A DNA stretch of 64,000 nucleotides. Source: an uncultured Phocaeicola sp. GTDB taxonomy: Bacteria; Bacteroidota; Bacteroidia; Bacteroidales; Bacteroidaceae. Location: the NCBI GenBank assembly GCA_947581855.1, contig CANPVZ010000003.1:1-64000 (forward strand). The letters run 5' to 3'. Position numbers and translations under genes: made by a program. Below, in pieces: positions 8,903-18,977 of this stretch (position 1 is its first letter; each line of letters begins with the position of its first letter). Under the pieces are notes generated by a model, which worked only from the letters and a program-made list of their open reading frames with translations, was not told the origin of the DNA and searched no databases.

Positions 8903-10429
8903 ATGCAGAATAATAATAAATCCGAAAGGTTAGCTGAACCTTATGAAGTAGAGGAGAAGTCTGCTCAAAAAGGTGTAACCGAAGAGGAACCGAATAAACT
9001 TATCAAACAAATAGCCCAAGAAAAGTATAAGTATGGATTCACTACCGATGTTCATACTGAAGTCATTGAGCGTGGATTAAATGAAGATACCGTACGTTTG
9101 ATTTCTGCAAAGAAAAACGAACCGGAATGGTTACTTGAATTTCGTTTAAAAGCGTTTCGTTATTGGCAGACTATGGAAATGCCTACATGGGCGCATCTAA
9201 CCATTCCTGAAATAGATTATCAGGCAATCTCTTATTATGCAGATCCTACGGTTAAAAAGAAAGGGCCGAAAAGTATGGATGAAGTAGACCCGGAATTAAT
9301 AAAGACTTTCGATAAGTTAGGAATTCCTTTGGAGGAACGGATGGCTTTGAGTGGAGTGGCCGTTGATGCGGTAATGGATTCCATTTCCGTAAAAACCACC
9401 TTTAAAGAAACGTTGATGGAGAAAGGAATAATTTTCTGTTCTATCAGTGAAGCTGTGCGTGAACATCCTGACTTGGTAAAGAAGTATTTAGGATCGGTAG
9501 TTCCATATCGTGACAATTTCTTTGCCGCTTTAAACTCGGCCGTATTCAGTGACGGCTCCTTCGTATATATACCGAAAGGAACCCGTTGCCCGATGGAACT
9601 TTCCACCTATTTTCGTATCAATGCTGCCAATACCGGACAGTTCGAGCGGACGCTAATTGTAGCGGATGACGATAGTTATGTATCGTATCTGGAAGGTTGC
9701 ACGGCCCCTATGCGTGATGAAAATCAGTTGCACGCTGCCATTGTGGAGATTGTAGTACTTGATAGGGCTGAAGTGAAATATAGTACCGTACAGAACTGGT
9801 ATCCAGGTGATGCGGAAGGTAAAGGCGGCGTATATAATTTTGTAACGAAGCGCGGACATTGCAGGGGAGTAGACAGCAAACTTTCGTGGACACAGGTAGA
9901 AACGGGTTCGGCTATTACCTGGAAATATCCTAGTTGTATTTTGGGAGGAGATAATTCGCAGGCAGAATTCTATTCGGTAGCGGTAACTAATAACTACCAG
10001 CAGGCGGATACCGGAACAAAAATGATTCATATAGGGAAGAATACTAGCAGTACGATTATCAGTAAAGGTATATCGGCCGGTAAAAGTCAGAATTCCTATA
10101 GAGGATTGGTACGAGTAGCAGAAAAAGCCGATAATGCCCGTAATTATAGTCAGTGTGATTCTCTTCTGTTGGGAAGTCAATGTGGCGCTCATACATTCCC
10201 TTATATGGATATTCATAATGAAACAGCTATTGTAGAGCATGAAGCAACTACTTCTAAAATATCGGAAGACCAACTATTTTATTGCAACCAGCGAGGTATT
10301 CCTACAGAAGATGCCATCGGCCTGATTGTAAACGGATATGCGAAAGAAGTATTGAACAAACTGCCGATGGAGTTTGCTGTAGAAGCTCAAAAGTTGCTTG
10401 CCGTATCACTTGAAGGAAGTGTTGGGTAA
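8903..10429 (+). CDS. sufB: Fe-S cluster assembly scaffold SufB
   Basis: 508 residues, with a normal SufB core and a somewhat extended N terminus. Signature segments include [53 protein letters not shown] and the C-terminal beta-helix ending in the [15 protein letters not shown] tail. SufB forms the SufBC2D scaffold on which [Fe-S] clusters are built from sulfur delivered by SufS. First of four suf genes (B-C-D-S). No sufE/sufU or sufA gene is present in the window. Confidence 0.97.
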   Translation: MQNNNKSERLAEPYEVEEKSAQKGVTEEEPNKLIKQIAQEKYKYGFTTDVHTEVIERGLNEDTVRLISAKKNEPEWLLEFRLKAFRYWQTMEMPTWAHLTIPEIDYQAISYYADPTVKKKGPKSMDEVDPELIKTFDKLGIPLEERMALSGVAVDAVMDSISVKTTFKETLMEKGIIFCSISEAVREHPDLVKKYLGSVVPYRDNFFAALNSAVFSDGSFVYIPKGTRCPMELSTYFRINAANTGQFERTLIVADDDSYVSYLEGCTAPMRDENQLHAAIVEIVVLDRAEVKYSTVQNWYPGDAEGKGGVYNFVTKRGHCRGVDSKLSWTQVETGSAITWKYPSCILGGDNSQAEFYSVAVTNNYQQADTGTKMIHIGKNTSSTIISKGISAGKSQNSYRGLVRVAEKADNARNYSQCDSLLLGSQCGAHTFPYMDIHNETAIVEHEATTSKISEDQLFYCNQRGIPTEDAIGLIVNGYAKEVLNKLPMEFAVEAQKLLAVSLEGSVG

Positions 10430-10495
10430 ATAAAATAGAGAATAATAAATGAATATAGATAATGAAGGATTTCTTCATTCTTAATTTAAAAATCT

Positions 10496-11248
10496 ATGTT
10501 AGAGATAAAAGATTTACATGCCGATATTAATGGCAAAGAGATATTGAAAGGTATCAACCTGAGTGTGAAAGCAGGTGAAGTGCATGCCATAATGGGGCCG
10601 AACGGTTCGGGTAAAAGTACATTAAGTAATGTGTTGGTAGGTCATCCATCCTATGAGGTGACGAAAGGAACCGTTACGTTTGAGGGAAAAGATTTGTTGA
10701 CTATGAGTCCGGAAGATCGCAGTCATGAGGGCCTTTTTCTTTCTTTTCAATATCCGGTGGAGATTCCGGGAGTAAGTATGGTTAACTTTATGCGGACGGC
10801 AGTAAACGAACAACGCAAATATAAAGGGTTGCCTGCATTGAGTGCCAGCGAGTTTTTGAAATTGATGCGTGAAAAACGAGCTGTGGTCGAGTTGGACACC
10901 AAACTGGCAAACCGCTCTGTGAATGAAGGCTTCAGTGGGGGTGAGAAGAAGCGTAACGAAATCTTCCAGATGGCAATGTTGGAACCGAAACTGAGTATTC
11001 TCGATGAAACAGATTCTGGGTTGGATATAGATGCATTACGCATTGTGGCCGAAGGTGTTAATAAATTGAAGACTCCCGAAACCAGTGTATTGGTGATTAC
11101 TCATTACCAACGTTTGTTGGACTATATTAAGCCCGATGTGGTACATGTTCTTTATAATGGTCGTATTGTAAAAACCGCGGGACCGGAGTTAGCTCTTGAG
11201 TTGGAAGAGAAAGGTTACGACTGGATTAAAAAGGAATTGGAAGACTAA
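10496..11248 (+). CDS. sufC: Fe-S assembly ATPase SufC
   Basis: 250-residue ABC-type ATPase. Walker [10 protein letters not shown] at 34-42, signature FSGGEKKR, Walker [13 protein letters not shown] (Asp-Glu with the SufC-typical TDSGLD D-loop), and switch histidine in LVITHYQR. It powers SufBC2D remodelling and is soluble, without membrane domains. It lies 66 bp downstream of sufB; 195 bp with no recognisable gene separates it from sufD. Confidence 0.97.
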   Translation: MLEIKDLHADINGKEILKGINLSVKAGEVHAIMGPNGSGKSTLSNVLVGHPSYEVTKGTVTFEGKDLLTMSPEDRSHEGLFLSFQYPVEIPGVSMVNFMRTAVNEQRKYKGLPALSASEFLKLMREKRAVVELDTKLANRSVNEGFSGGEKKRNEIFQMAMLEPKLSILDETDSGLDIDALRIVAEGVNKLKTPETSVLVITHYQRLLDYIKPDVVHVLYNGRIVKTAGPELALELEEKGYDWIKKELED

Positions 11249-11489
11249 GGAAACAAATTCCGATTATCGTCTGTTTGCTCTCTTTTGATTTGTTCCGGAT
11301 AAGTTGCTTTTCATTTATTTAAAAAGAACATTCGTAGAAGAAATAGAAACTTCGAAGCGGAATAGCATAGGATACGTTTGAAAGAAAAACTCAAAAAGAA
11401 ATGGCCTTTTATTCTTTTAGTAGATTAAAATGGAAAGTCTCTGAATGAAAGAAAAAGATAGTGAAGAGGATAATCATAAAAAAGTAAGA

Positions 11490-12839
11490 ATGATGAAAGC
11501 AGAACAACAATACATCGATCTGTTTACGCAATGCGAAGATATGATTAACGGGCACAGTGCGGAGGTGATGAGCCGTCTTCGTAGGCAAGCTTTTGCCGAT
11601 TTCTGCCGGTTAGGTTTTCCTACCCGTAAACAGGAACGATATAAATATACGGATATGGCGAAGCTGTTCGAGCCCGATTATGGTTTGAACCTCAATCGTT
11701 TGGATATTCCGGTGAATCCCTATGAAGTGTTCAGATGCGATGTCCCGAATATGAGTACAGCGTTATATTTCGTAGTAAATGATGCATTTTATAATAGAGC
11801 ACTTCCCAAAGGACATCTGCCTGAAGGCGTTATCTTAGGTAGCTTGAAAGAAATGGCCGAATTGTATCCGGAGTTAGTTGCCAAGTATTACGGTAAGTTA
11901 GCCGATACCTCGAAAGACGGAATTGTTGCGTTAAATACCATGTTGGCGCAGGATGGTTTCTTTTTGTATGTACCCAAAGGTGTAGTAGTAGAGAAACCTC
12001 TTCAGCTGGTCAATATCTTGCGGGCAGATGTAAATTTCATGGCAAATCGTCGTGTACTGATTATTTTGGAAGAAGGAGCGCAAGCTAAACTATTGGTGTG
12101 TGATCATGCAATGAATAGTGTCGATTTCTTGGCTACTCAGGTCATTGAAGTTTATGCCGGTGCAGGCAGTGCTTTTGATTTATATGAACTGGAAGAGACT
12201 CATAATGCTACGGTTCGTTGCAGCAACCTGTTTGTCCAACAAGAGGCAGATAGTAATGTGATGCTGAACGGTATGACCTTGCACAATGGTATTACCCGTA
12301 ATACCACCGAAGTTACTTTAACCGGACGGGGAGCTGAAATCAGCCTTTTGGGTATGGCTATTGAGGACAAGCAACAACGGGTGGATAATAATACGTTTAT
12401 TGACCATGCTGTGCCCGATTGTAAAAGCTATGAGTTATTTAAATATGTGTTGGATGATAGTGCTGTGGGAGCTTTTGCCGGGAAAGTTTTGGTTCGCGAA
12501 GGCGCGCAGCATACCTCTTCACAGCAAACTAACCGGAATTTGTGTGCTACCCGAGAGGCGCATATGTATACACAACCTCAATTGGAAATTTATGCCGATG
12601 ATGTGAAGTGCAGTCATGGAGCTACCATCGGACAGTTAAATGAAAATGCTTTGTTCTATATGCAACAACGGGGTATTCCTCAAAAAGAGGCGCGCTTGTT
12701 GTTGATGTTTGCGTTTGTAAATGAAGTGATCGATGAGATTCGTCTGGAGGCTTTGAAAGACAGATTGCATCGATTGGTGGAGAAACGTTTCCGGGGTGAA
12801 TTAAATAAATGCCAGGGTTGTACTCTTTGTAAAGAGTAG
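11490..12839 (+). CDS. sufD: Fe-S assembly scaffold SufD
   Basis: About 449 residues from the ATG at 11490 (11493 is equally possible). An upstream in-frame ATG at 11445 would add a highly charged, non-conserved N terminus, so I discount it. The C-terminal SufBD beta-helix contains the family segments QTNRNLCATREAHMYTQPQLEIYADDVKCSHGATIG and the end motif RFRGELNKCQGC, which is split here only for description. Partner of SufB and SufC. After it come 237 bp without a gene, then sufS. Confidence 0.95.
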   Translation: MMKAEQQYIDLFTQCEDMINGHSAEVMSRLRRQAFADFCRLGFPTRKQERYKYTDMAKLFEPDYGLNLNRLDIPVNPYEVFRCDVPNMSTALYFVVNDAFYNRALPKGHLPEGVILGSLKEMAELYPELVAKYYGKLADTSKDGIVALNTMLAQDGFFLYVPKGVVVEKPLQLVNILRADVNFMANRRVLIILEEGAQAKLLVCDHAMNSVDFLATQVIEVYAGAGSAFDLYELEETHNATVRCSNLFVQQEADSNVMLNGMTLHNGITRNTTEVTLTGRGAEISLLGMAIEDKQQRVDNNTFIDHAVPDCKSYELFKYVLDDSAVGAFAGKVLVREGAQHTSSQQTNRNLCATREAHMYTQPQLEIYADDVKCSHGATIGQLNENALFYMQQRGIPQKEARLLLMFAFVNEVIDEIRLEALKDRLHRLVEKRFRGELNKCQGCTLCKE

Positions 12840-13094
12840 TATGTGAGACGTATCGCTTCATGTTTATACAAACAAGGAAAACAGAGCCCCAAAAGAAGTT
12901 TGTAATTGCGTGATAGGAATGAAGCGTACTCGGAGTTTGCAGAGCTTGGGCAATTATTCTAAAGTACGGGTTGTGTTGCGGAATTAGGATAACTGGTGGT
13001 GAAAAAAGAGTTATCTGTGTGTTAGAAGATAATGAATCTTTCCTATTAAAGGAGAAAGAAACTTGCAGAACTTAAATTGATAATGTGTTTGGAT

Positions 13095-14309
13095 ATGTAT
13101 GATGTAAACAAAATAAGAGAAGATTTCCCCATTCTTCAACGGGAAGTGTATGGTAAACCACTGATTTATTTCGATAATGGAGCTACCACACAGAAACCTC
13201 GTTGTGTGGTAGAGGCTATTACCGATGAATACTACTCGGTAAATGCGAATGTGCATAGGGGGGTCCATTTTCTTTCTCAACAGGCTACCGACCTGCATGA
13301 GGCCTCACGCGAAACGGTACGTAAGTTTTTGAATGCGGCTTCTACGAATGAGATCATTTTTACACGCGGCACGACGGAAAGCATCAATTTATTCGTATCT
13401 TCTTTCGGAGAGGAATTCATGCGTGAAGGCGATGAGGTAATTATTTCCGTGATGGAGCATCATAGTAACATTGTTCCATGGCAACTGTTGGCCGCCCGTA
13501 AGGGAATCGTGTTAAAAGTGATTCCTATGAATGATAAAGGGGAATTATTGCTGGATGAGTACGAAAAATTGTTCTCCGAACGGACAAAAATTGTTAGCAT
13601 AACGCAAGTGTCGAATGTATTGGGTACGGTAAATCCGGTGAAACAGATGGTTGAAACGGCTCATGCACATGGAGTGCCGGTGTTAGTAGATGGGGCCCAG
13701 TCTGTTCCGCATATGACAGTAGATGTCCGGGATTTGGATGCCGATTTCTTCGCTTTCAGCGGACATAAAATTTATGGGCCTACGGGAGTCGGAGTGTTGT
13801 ATGGAAAAGAGGAATGGCTCGATAAACTTCCGCCTTATCAGGGAGGAGGGGAAATGATACAAAGCGTTACTTTCGAGAAAACCGTTTTCAATGAACTTCC
13901 TTATAAGTTCGAGGCCGGAACACCCGATTATATAGGAACTACTTCGCTGGCTAAAGCCATTGATTATGTATCTGCCATTGGTATGGATAATATTGCTGCA
14001 TACGAGCACGAATTGACAGAATATGGTATGCAACAATTAAAAACCATCGAAGGCATGCGGATTTTCGGTGAAGCGGAACACAAAAGCAGTGTGATTTCTT
14101 TTCTTGTAGGCAACATCCATCATTTTGATATGGGTACTTTACTCGACCGGTTGGGTATAGCCGTTCGCACTGGGCATCATTGTGCGCAACCTTTAATGCA
14201 GCGTTTGGGAATAGAGGGTACGGTTCGTGCATCTTTTGCCTTGTACAATACTAAAGAAGAAATAGACGCATTAGTAGCAGGCATTCAGAGGGTAAGCAAA
14301 ATGTTTTAA
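13095..14309 (+). CDS. sufS: Cysteine desulfurase SufS
   Basis: About 404 residues from the ATG at 13095 (MYDVNKIREDFPIL); the ATG at 13077 would add six residues. A class V aminotransferase fold with PLP-binding Lys225 in SGHKIYGP and catalytic Cys363 in RTGHHCAQP; the short loop around the Cys is typical of group II (SufS/CsdA) enzymes. It takes sulfur from L-cysteine and passes it to SufB. It closes the suf operon. Confidence 0.95.
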   Translation: MYDVNKIREDFPILQREVYGKPLIYFDNGATTQKPRCVVEAITDEYYSVNANVHRGVHFLSQQATDLHEASRETVRKFLNAASTNEIIFTRGTTESINLFVSSFGEEFMREGDEVIISVMEHHSNIVPWQLLAARKGIVLKVIPMNDKGELLLDEYEKLFSERTKIVSITQVSNVLGTVNPVKQMVETAHAHGVPVLVDGAQSVPHMTVDVRDLDADFFAFSGHKIYGPTGVGVLYGKEEWLDKLPPYQGGGEMIQSVTFEKTVFNELPYKFEAGTPDYIGTTSLAKAIDYVSAIGMDNIAAYEHELTEYGMQQLKTIEGMRIFGEAEHKSSVISFLVGNIHHFDMGTLLDRLGIAVRTGHHCAQPLMQRLGIEGTVRASFALYNTKEEIDALVAGIQRVSKMF

Positions 14310-14376
14310 AAATATAAAAGGCAGAACAATGCCGTGATTTATGCTGTTTTGAATACAAATTCAAAGAATAAATAGT

Positions 14377-15426
14377 ATGAATTACGGCATTAGTGTTTTG
14401 TTCAGGGCGATACCGTTGCTTATGGCTCTGTTTTGTTTTGGCTACGGATCATTTATTATATCTTACGGTTCAGATCCTGGTAAATATGTAGCCGGACCGG
14501 TAGTTTTTTCTTTAGGAATGATATGTATTGCTTTATACTCCACAGCCGCTATCATTATCCGGCAAATTATCGGTACATTTGGAGAAACCAGTAAATATGC
14601 GTTTCCTATTCTGGGCTATGTCTCGGCCTTGGTGACATTTATGGGAGGTTTGTATTGGTTATACTCATCTACCGGAACAGCTTCGTTTGTAGCGGGTCAT
14701 GTAATTTGCGGAGTAGCTCTTATTACCGCTTGCGTAGCGACTACTGCTACATCATCTACCCGTTTTACCATGCTTACACTCAATGCAAAACGTAACGACC
14801 ACGTGGTTCCTTCCGCAGCGTTTATACGTGTACAAGCCCTATTGCTTATTTCTATTGCCGCGATATTTGCTATTATTGCTTGGGCATGGGCTTTTGCGTT
14901 ATTGTCAAATGCCGGAATCTCTTCAAAGTATTTTGTGGCGGGTCACGTTATGGTGGGGCTGGCTTGTATTTGTACTAGTCTGATAGCATTAGTTGCTACC
15001 ATCGTACGGCAAATACGAAATCTTTTCTCGGAAAGAGAACGTTCGTTATGGCCTCTTCTGGTACTTGTAATGGGAAGCCTGAGCGTAATATGGGGATTGA
15101 TTCTGATTGCAACCACACCGAATGTGGCAAACGGGGCGACCGGTTACATTATGATAGGGCTTGGTTTAGTGTGTTACAGTATTTCCAGCAAAGTGATTCT
15201 GCTTTCCAAGATATGGCGGCGGGAGTTTAAGCTTTCCAACCGGATTCCGTTGATTCCTATCTTTACAGCCTTGATTTGTCTGTTTCTCTCCGCCTTCTTG
15301 TTTGAGATGGCTTCGGAACACAATTATTATTTTGTTCCGGCACGTGTATTAGCCGGGTTAGGCGGTATTTGTTTCACCTTATTCTCTATTGTCAGTATTT
15401 TGGAGAGTGGCACTTCTTCGAAGTAA
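14377..15426 (+). CDS. YhiM-like inner-membrane protein (DUF2776)
   Basis: 349 residues with about ten membrane helices. It contains three internal repeats of a FVAGHV / VGLACIC pattern (near 110, 190 and 250) and a conserved NRIPLIPIFTALICLFLSAF tail. I recognise strong similarity along its whole length to E. coli YhiM, including the ends RVLVGLG and TLFSIVSILE. YhiM is reported to matter for acid and stress survival in E. coli, but its activity is unknown. It stands alone 67 bp after sufS. Distribution between Enterobacteriaceae and Bacteroidales suggests past transfer; this is inference. Confidence 0.85.
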   Translation: MNYGISVLFRAIPLLMALFCFGYGSFIISYGSDPGKYVAGPVVFSLGMICIALYSTAAIIIRQIIGTFGETSKYAFPILGYVSALVTFMGGLYWLYSSTGTASFVAGHVICGVALITACVATTATSSTRFTMLTLNAKRNDHVVPSAAFIRVQALLLISIAAIFAIIAWAWAFALLSNAGISSKYFVAGHVMVGLACICTSLIALVATIVRQIRNLFSERERSLWPLLVLVMGSLSVIWGLILIATTPNVANGATGYIMIGLGLVCYSISSKVILLSKIWRREFKLSNRIPLIPIFTALICLFLSAFLFEMASEHNYYFVPARVLAGLGGICFTLFSIVSILESGTSSK

Positions 15427-15465
15427 TCTATACTCTCCTTCAAACGAAAATAAAAAGTAAGTTAT

Positions 15466-15567
15466 ATCTGTCACATCTGTTACCGGCAGGACAATATTTG
15501 ATGAATCAGGGCGTTAGATGTTCAAGAACCGGCTACTAAGGTGTGACAGATCCTTTTTATCTGTCAC
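15466..15567. repeat. Three-copy ATCTGTCAC inverted-repeat element
   Basis: ATCTGTCACA at 15466-15475, its exact reverse complement TGTGACAGAT at 15542-15551, and ATCTGTCAC at 15559-15567. The middle copy can pair with either flank, giving two mutually exclusive hairpins: a long one with ACCGG/CCGG support inside, or a short one with a 7-nt loop. It lies between the convergent yhiM-like and ybjQ genes; the short hairpin ends 2 bp from the ybjQ stop codon and may terminate ybjQ transcription. Confidence 0.55.
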
Positions 15568-15569
15568 CG

Positions 15570-15890
15570 TTATTCGAACCTCACTGCCGTACCACTGCAA
15601 GTGACCATCAGCATGCTGCCCGACTGCCCTACAGTCTCATAATCCAAGTCTATGCCTACTACGGCATTGGCTCCCATGCGTTCCGCCTCTTTAGACATTT
15701 CTGCCATAGCAGTATTCTTAGCTTCCCGTAATACATCTTCGTATGCCCCGGAACGTCCGCCGAAGAAGTCGCGTATGCTGGCCATAAAATCTCTGAAAAC
15801 ATTGGCGCCGATAATGGTCTCGCCGGTTACTACGCCATAATAGGTGATAATCTTTTTCCCTTCGATTGTGGGAGTGGTTGTTAATAACAT
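15570..15890 (-). CDS. YbjQ family protein (UPF0145)
   Basis: 106 residues, the usual length of the family (E. coli YbjQ is 107). It has the conserved [42 protein letters not shown] and MVTCSGTAV segments. Homologues form pentameric beta-rich rings; function is not established. The start at 15890 is fixed by the promoter: TATCTTTG on the minus strand at 15942-15949 would put the transcript start near 15937. Confidence 0.9.
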   Translation of the reverse strand: MLLTTTPTIEGKKIITYYGVVTGETIIGANVFRDFMASIRDFFGGRSGAYEDVLREAKNTAMAEMSKEAERMGANAVVGIDLDYETVGQSGSMLMVTCSGTAVRFE

Positions 15891-15941
15891 TTTTTCTGTT
15901 TTAAGTTTTGTATTAGACGTATACAGAGTATTGTCTGGTTG

Positions 15942-15949
15942 CAAAGATA
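15942..15949 (-). promoter_or_regulatory. Promoter -7 box of ybjQ
   Basis: The minus strand reads TATCTTTG, a match to TAnnTTTG, giving a leader of about 45 nt before the ATG at 15890. Confidence 0.55.
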
Positions 15950-16351
15950 ATATTTTTATTTATTCGGGTAATATGTCAGGGTGATTTTCTATTATTCTGA
16001 AGGTTTACGGAGTTGGTGTTCGCTTAGTGATGGAAAATATATTTACTTGTTTGATAAATGTATTGTTTTGGTGATGAAAGTTCTCTGCTTTAAAATAAAG
16101 AAGCATACTTTTGTAACTCCATTCACAGAAACTTGTTATGTTATTCTTTATTATTTCCTTTTTTGTTGTATATGCTTTACCTGAATTTTTTAATGACTAT
16201 GATAGTTTTCTTTTTTTGAATCATGTAAAATAACTTTTATCTAACATTTCCGTTTGTCTTCTCTAAAGTGGAAACCTTATAAAGTTTCTTTTATTTTACT
16301 TGTTTATTCAAATAAATATAACTTTATTTACGAAAACTAAATTTTGCGCTT
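15950..16351. other. AT-rich intergenic stretch, no gene seen
   Basis: About 400 bp of AT-rich DNA between ybjQ and the lipoprotein locus. The only open frame (15981-16184, plus) encodes a 67-residue Cys/Phe-rich sequence with no recognisable start context or domain. I see no terminator, repeat or RNA gene. Confidence 0.5.
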
Positions 16352-17189
16352 GTGGGAAACATTGCTAATATAGGTATTTGGATATACTTTTTAGGATTGA
16401 TTTCATTTCTAATAAGTTGTGATAAAGAAAATCGGCTAATTAATTTGAAATTTGTTGTCCCAGAGATTAACAATTTACATGCGAAAGAATTTCTTAAGCA
16501 GTTACAAAAGGAACATGAATATGATTCTTTCCTTGCATTGACCAAAGGAAATTCTCCTTTATATGAGTTCGTTCAACTTTCATATTCTTCTCTTTACGGT
16601 TCGTACTATTTTATACCATGTTTGGGCGATGATGATATAGTGGAAGGTGGAATTTATTATCCGGTGTATATTCCAGATAGTTGTAGGCGTTTTACTCCTT
16701 TTTTATTAACTCCTCGTATGTTGAATAAGGAGATTCCTGTGACGGAGCGTTTTCTATATTCTGCTAAATTTAAATATATACAGGCATGTGGTTTGGAGGT
16801 AGATACTAAATTGGTGGAATTCGCAGAATTACTGGAAGATACAATCATTCCAATCTCTTCATATGAGCTTCCATTTTCAAAATCCACTCGTAACGGAGGA
16901 GAAAGTCTGAACCTTAGTATTGGATATGATGCTACTTATATTGGAGGTGAAAATAAAAGGTTTGTTCGTTTTGCCTCAAATAAAAATGTTGCTTATTCAA
17001 GATCGTAAGGATAAGGATTTTACGGTGAAGTATATTGAGCCTTCCGAATATTATAAAAATGAAATTAACGCATACAAAACAGAAATGGAAACGAATACAG
17101 ATGTAACAGAATCTTATCAGAGAATAAGAAAGTATCAGTTGTGGTTAAATCAAGAAAGATATAAGATTTCTCAAAAATACTATAAATAA
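16352..17189 (+). pseudogene. Lipoprotein gene, probably frameshifted
   Basis: The first frame (16352-17008, 218 codons, GTG start) has a hydrophobic segment ending in a lipobox-like LISC (Cys23) but no positive charge before it. The basic stretch LRKLNF lies upstream of the GTG without a usable start codon. The frame ends at 17008, while an overlapping frame (to 17189) continues with good coding character: KDKDFTVKYIEPSEYYKNEI to a natural Lys-rich end. A one-base indel near 16990-17005 would join them into one protein of about 280 residues. Both ends therefore look damaged. Family not recognised. It is followed 11 bp later by another secreted small protein. Confidence 0.5.
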
Positions 17190-17200
17190 AGAGTTGGCTT

Positions 17201-17647
17201 ATGAAAACAATATTAATTACCTTTTTATGGCTTGCCTCTTGTTTATCTCTTTCTGCGCAAGGGAAGCAAGAAATGGAAGATAGTATCTCTGTTAATAGTT
17301 ACTACGACACTGTAAAAAAAGAGGTTGTAATAGAGCTTTGCAATGCTTCGAATAGAGAACTTTATATGCCTCAGTATTCAATTTTTACAGCATCAGAATC
17401 TGGAGCATTCATTCAAATTCATAGTATGATGGAAGAGAATGTTTATTTCTATGGGTTATGCCAATATGTAGATGGGAGATATGAATCTCCTAAAAGACTT
17501 TATCAAATTAAACCTTTAGAAAAGATTAAATTTCAGACGAAGATTCAATTTCCTGTGGAAGATGTACTGACCATCAGAGTGCATGTTGTATGTTTATATT
17601 TTCCTTTTAGTTCTTATGTTTATGATAAAGTGATAGAGCCTGTTTAA
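17201..17647 (+). CDS. Small secreted protein, unknown function
   Basis: 148 residues. The signal peptide MKTILITFLWLASCLSLSAQ most likely has a signal peptidase I site after SLSAQ; LASC at residues 11-14 is a weaker lipobox alternative. The mature part is beta-rich with no recognised domain. The segment YVDGRYESPKRLYQIKPLEK is matched by the decayed ORF just downstream (17698-17823), so the locus probably arose by tandem duplication. It is 11 bp after the frameshifted lipoprotein gene and likely cotranscribed with it. Confidence 0.65.
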   Translation: MKTILITFLWLASCLSLSAQGKQEMEDSISVNSYYDTVKKEVVIELCNASNRELYMPQYSIFTASESGAFIQIHSMMEENVYFYGLCQYVDGRYESPKRLYQIKPLEKIKFQTKIQFPVEDVLTIRVHVVCLYFPFSSYVYDKVIEPV

Positions 17648-17697
17648 ATAGAAAGAGGCTATGAAAACAGAGTAAGTGGTCTGTATGTTGTGAAAAT

Positions 17698-17823
17698 ATG
17701 AATAGAATGTCATTTTCTCTTAACTATTATGCGTTCTATGGTTATGTAAATGGAAAATATCAGGAAACTCAGAAGTTAACTATAATACAGTTTGGAGAGA
17801 AATTGGAAATTTGGTATAGATAG
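17698..17823 (+). pseudogene. Remnant of a tandem paralogue of the preceding gene
   Basis: A 41-codon ORF. Its stretch VNGKYQETQKLTIIQFGEKL aligns with VDGRYESPKRLYQIKPLEK in the 17201-17647 protein (VxGxY, hydrophobic and EK positions kept). A separate short start, ATGAAAACAGAGTAA, at 17661 mimics the MKT start of the intact gene but stops after four codons. Together these look like the head and tail of a degenerate second copy. Confidence 0.45.
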
Positions 17824-17941
17824 AAGCACTTTGCGGCGGGCGATTTGTTGGCCATAATAGTTCAATTAAGAGGCCTTTTTAACACGGATGAGGAAGATAG
17901 ATCTTATAGTTGTATGAAAAGGTTTGAAGTTTGTTCTGATT

Positions 17942-18541
17942 TTATATCGAACAAAACAAGGTAACTAAAAACGGCACGCTGAAGTCCACAACAAAACCGT
18001 GATAAATGGAGAGCATGGCATACTGCTGTCCGCTGTAGCGGGTAATGATAGGCAATGTGGTGTCGGCAGTAGTGGCGCCTCCGGCTGAGATAGGAGCCAA
18101 TGTGCCGAAAAAACGGACGAGCAGTGGTGCACACAGTAACGTAATAAGTTCGCGGATGATGTTCGAGAGCAAGGCTATGGTACCTAATTCCGCTCCTTTG
18201 CTTTCGGTAATCAGAATGCTGGAAAGGGAGTAATAGCCGAAGCCCGAGCCTACCGCCAGACAATCGGTGATGGAGTAGGGCAAGAACAGGCTTATAACGA
18301 TGCATCCGCCTAAAGTTCCGGCTGCGGTAGCTAGCGGTAACAAAGCCAAACCGGGATTTAGGGCTTTAAAATTGCGAATTGTATCGGGGCTGTTTCCAAT
18401 GCTTAGTCCTACACTGAACATCAGAGCACAAAGGGCATAGAAACTAATCTTGCTGCTGTGTTCTGCCAGAGGAAGCCAGTTGTTGAGGCCACACAGAATC
18501 CCTGCAATGAAAAATCCGACAATATACAGACTTCCTTTCAT
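17942..18541 (-). CDS. lysO: LysO family transporter, C-terminal half
   Basis: 199 residues, about six membrane helices. It corresponds to the C-terminal part of LysO/YbjE (DUF340), the lysine exporter of enterobacteria. Visible segments include GLSIGNSPDTI, SGFGYYSLSSILITESKGAELG and the late acidic/polar helix with GGATTADTTLPII. In E. coli the whole transporter is one chain; here it is split, and this ATG overlaps the stop of the N-terminal half by 4 bp (18538-18541), implying translational coupling and assembly of the two products in the inner membrane. The split could be ancestral or a fixed frameshift. Confidence 0.8.
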   Translation of the reverse strand: MKGSLYIVGFFIAGILCGLNNWLPLAEHSSKISFYALCALMFSVGLSIGNSPDTIRNFKALNPGLALLPLATAAGTLGGCIVISLFLPYSITDCLAVGSGFGYYSLSSILITESKGAELGTIALLSNIIRELITLLCAPLLVRFFGTLAPISAGGATTADTTLPIITRYSGQQYAMLSIYHGFVVDFSVPFLVTLFCSI

Positions 18542-18951
18542 GTTTCCTCCTTCTTTATTCCTTCGTTTTTTGTTTTTCCGTTGTATATATTCCCCTCATA
18601 CACGGTCATATCCAAGCTATTCTGACGCTCTTTGTTTGTCTTTTCTTCCCCTGTCGCCAAGGCCGTGTGTTCTTGGGAACAGATATGTTTATGGGACGCC
18701 ATTTTCCGCCACAGACCCCATGCAAGCAGGCAACTGCCTAATAGTGCAGCCACAGTAAGCAATAAGGCATCCAGCCCTAAGGCAGGAAGAGCGGAAATCA
18801 CTTTTTGGTTATGTCCCACTTCCCAACCGAGTAGAAAAAGCAATATCCATATTAACCCGGTAGTAAGGTGGGATATCCATGAAAATCTTATACGGCGCGC
18901 AGCATATCCGATAAAGATACCTGCTATCATACATCCAATAACGGTAAACAT
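18538..18951 (-). CDS. LysO family transporter, N-terminal half
   Basis: About 137 residues from the ATG at 18951. The frame extends to a TTG at 18972, but the -7 box at 18970-18977 overlaps that codon, so 18951 is the start. It begins MFTVIGCMIAGIFIGY, with three membrane helices in the first 85 residues (LysO N domain), then a charged, roughly 45-residue cytoplasmic tail not expected in an uninterrupted LysO. Its stop overlaps the start of the C-terminal half. Confidence 0.78.
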   Translation of the reverse strand: MFTVIGCMIAGIFIGYAARRIRFSWISHLTTGLIWILLFLLGWEVGHNQKVISALPALGLDALLLTVAALLGSCLLAWGLWRKMASHKHICSQEHTALATGEEKTNKERQNSLDMTVYEGNIYNGKTKNEGIKKEET

Positions 18952-18969
18952 GCTTCTCTTTTTAAGGTG

Positions 18970-18977
18970 CAAAGGTA
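18970..18977 (-). promoter_or_regulatory. Promoter -7 box of the split lysO operon
   Basis: The minus strand reads TACCTTTG, matching TAnnTTTG. The ATG at 18951 is then about 13-15 nt into the transcript. The first codon of the divergent small ORF (18978) is adjacent. Confidence 0.5.

Noticed and set aside
9653-10273. 206-codon antisense ORF over sufB, and similar long antisense frames over ftsZ, ftsI and gyrB
   Set aside because: Fully overlapped by strongly conserved housekeeping genes; the translations lack domains.
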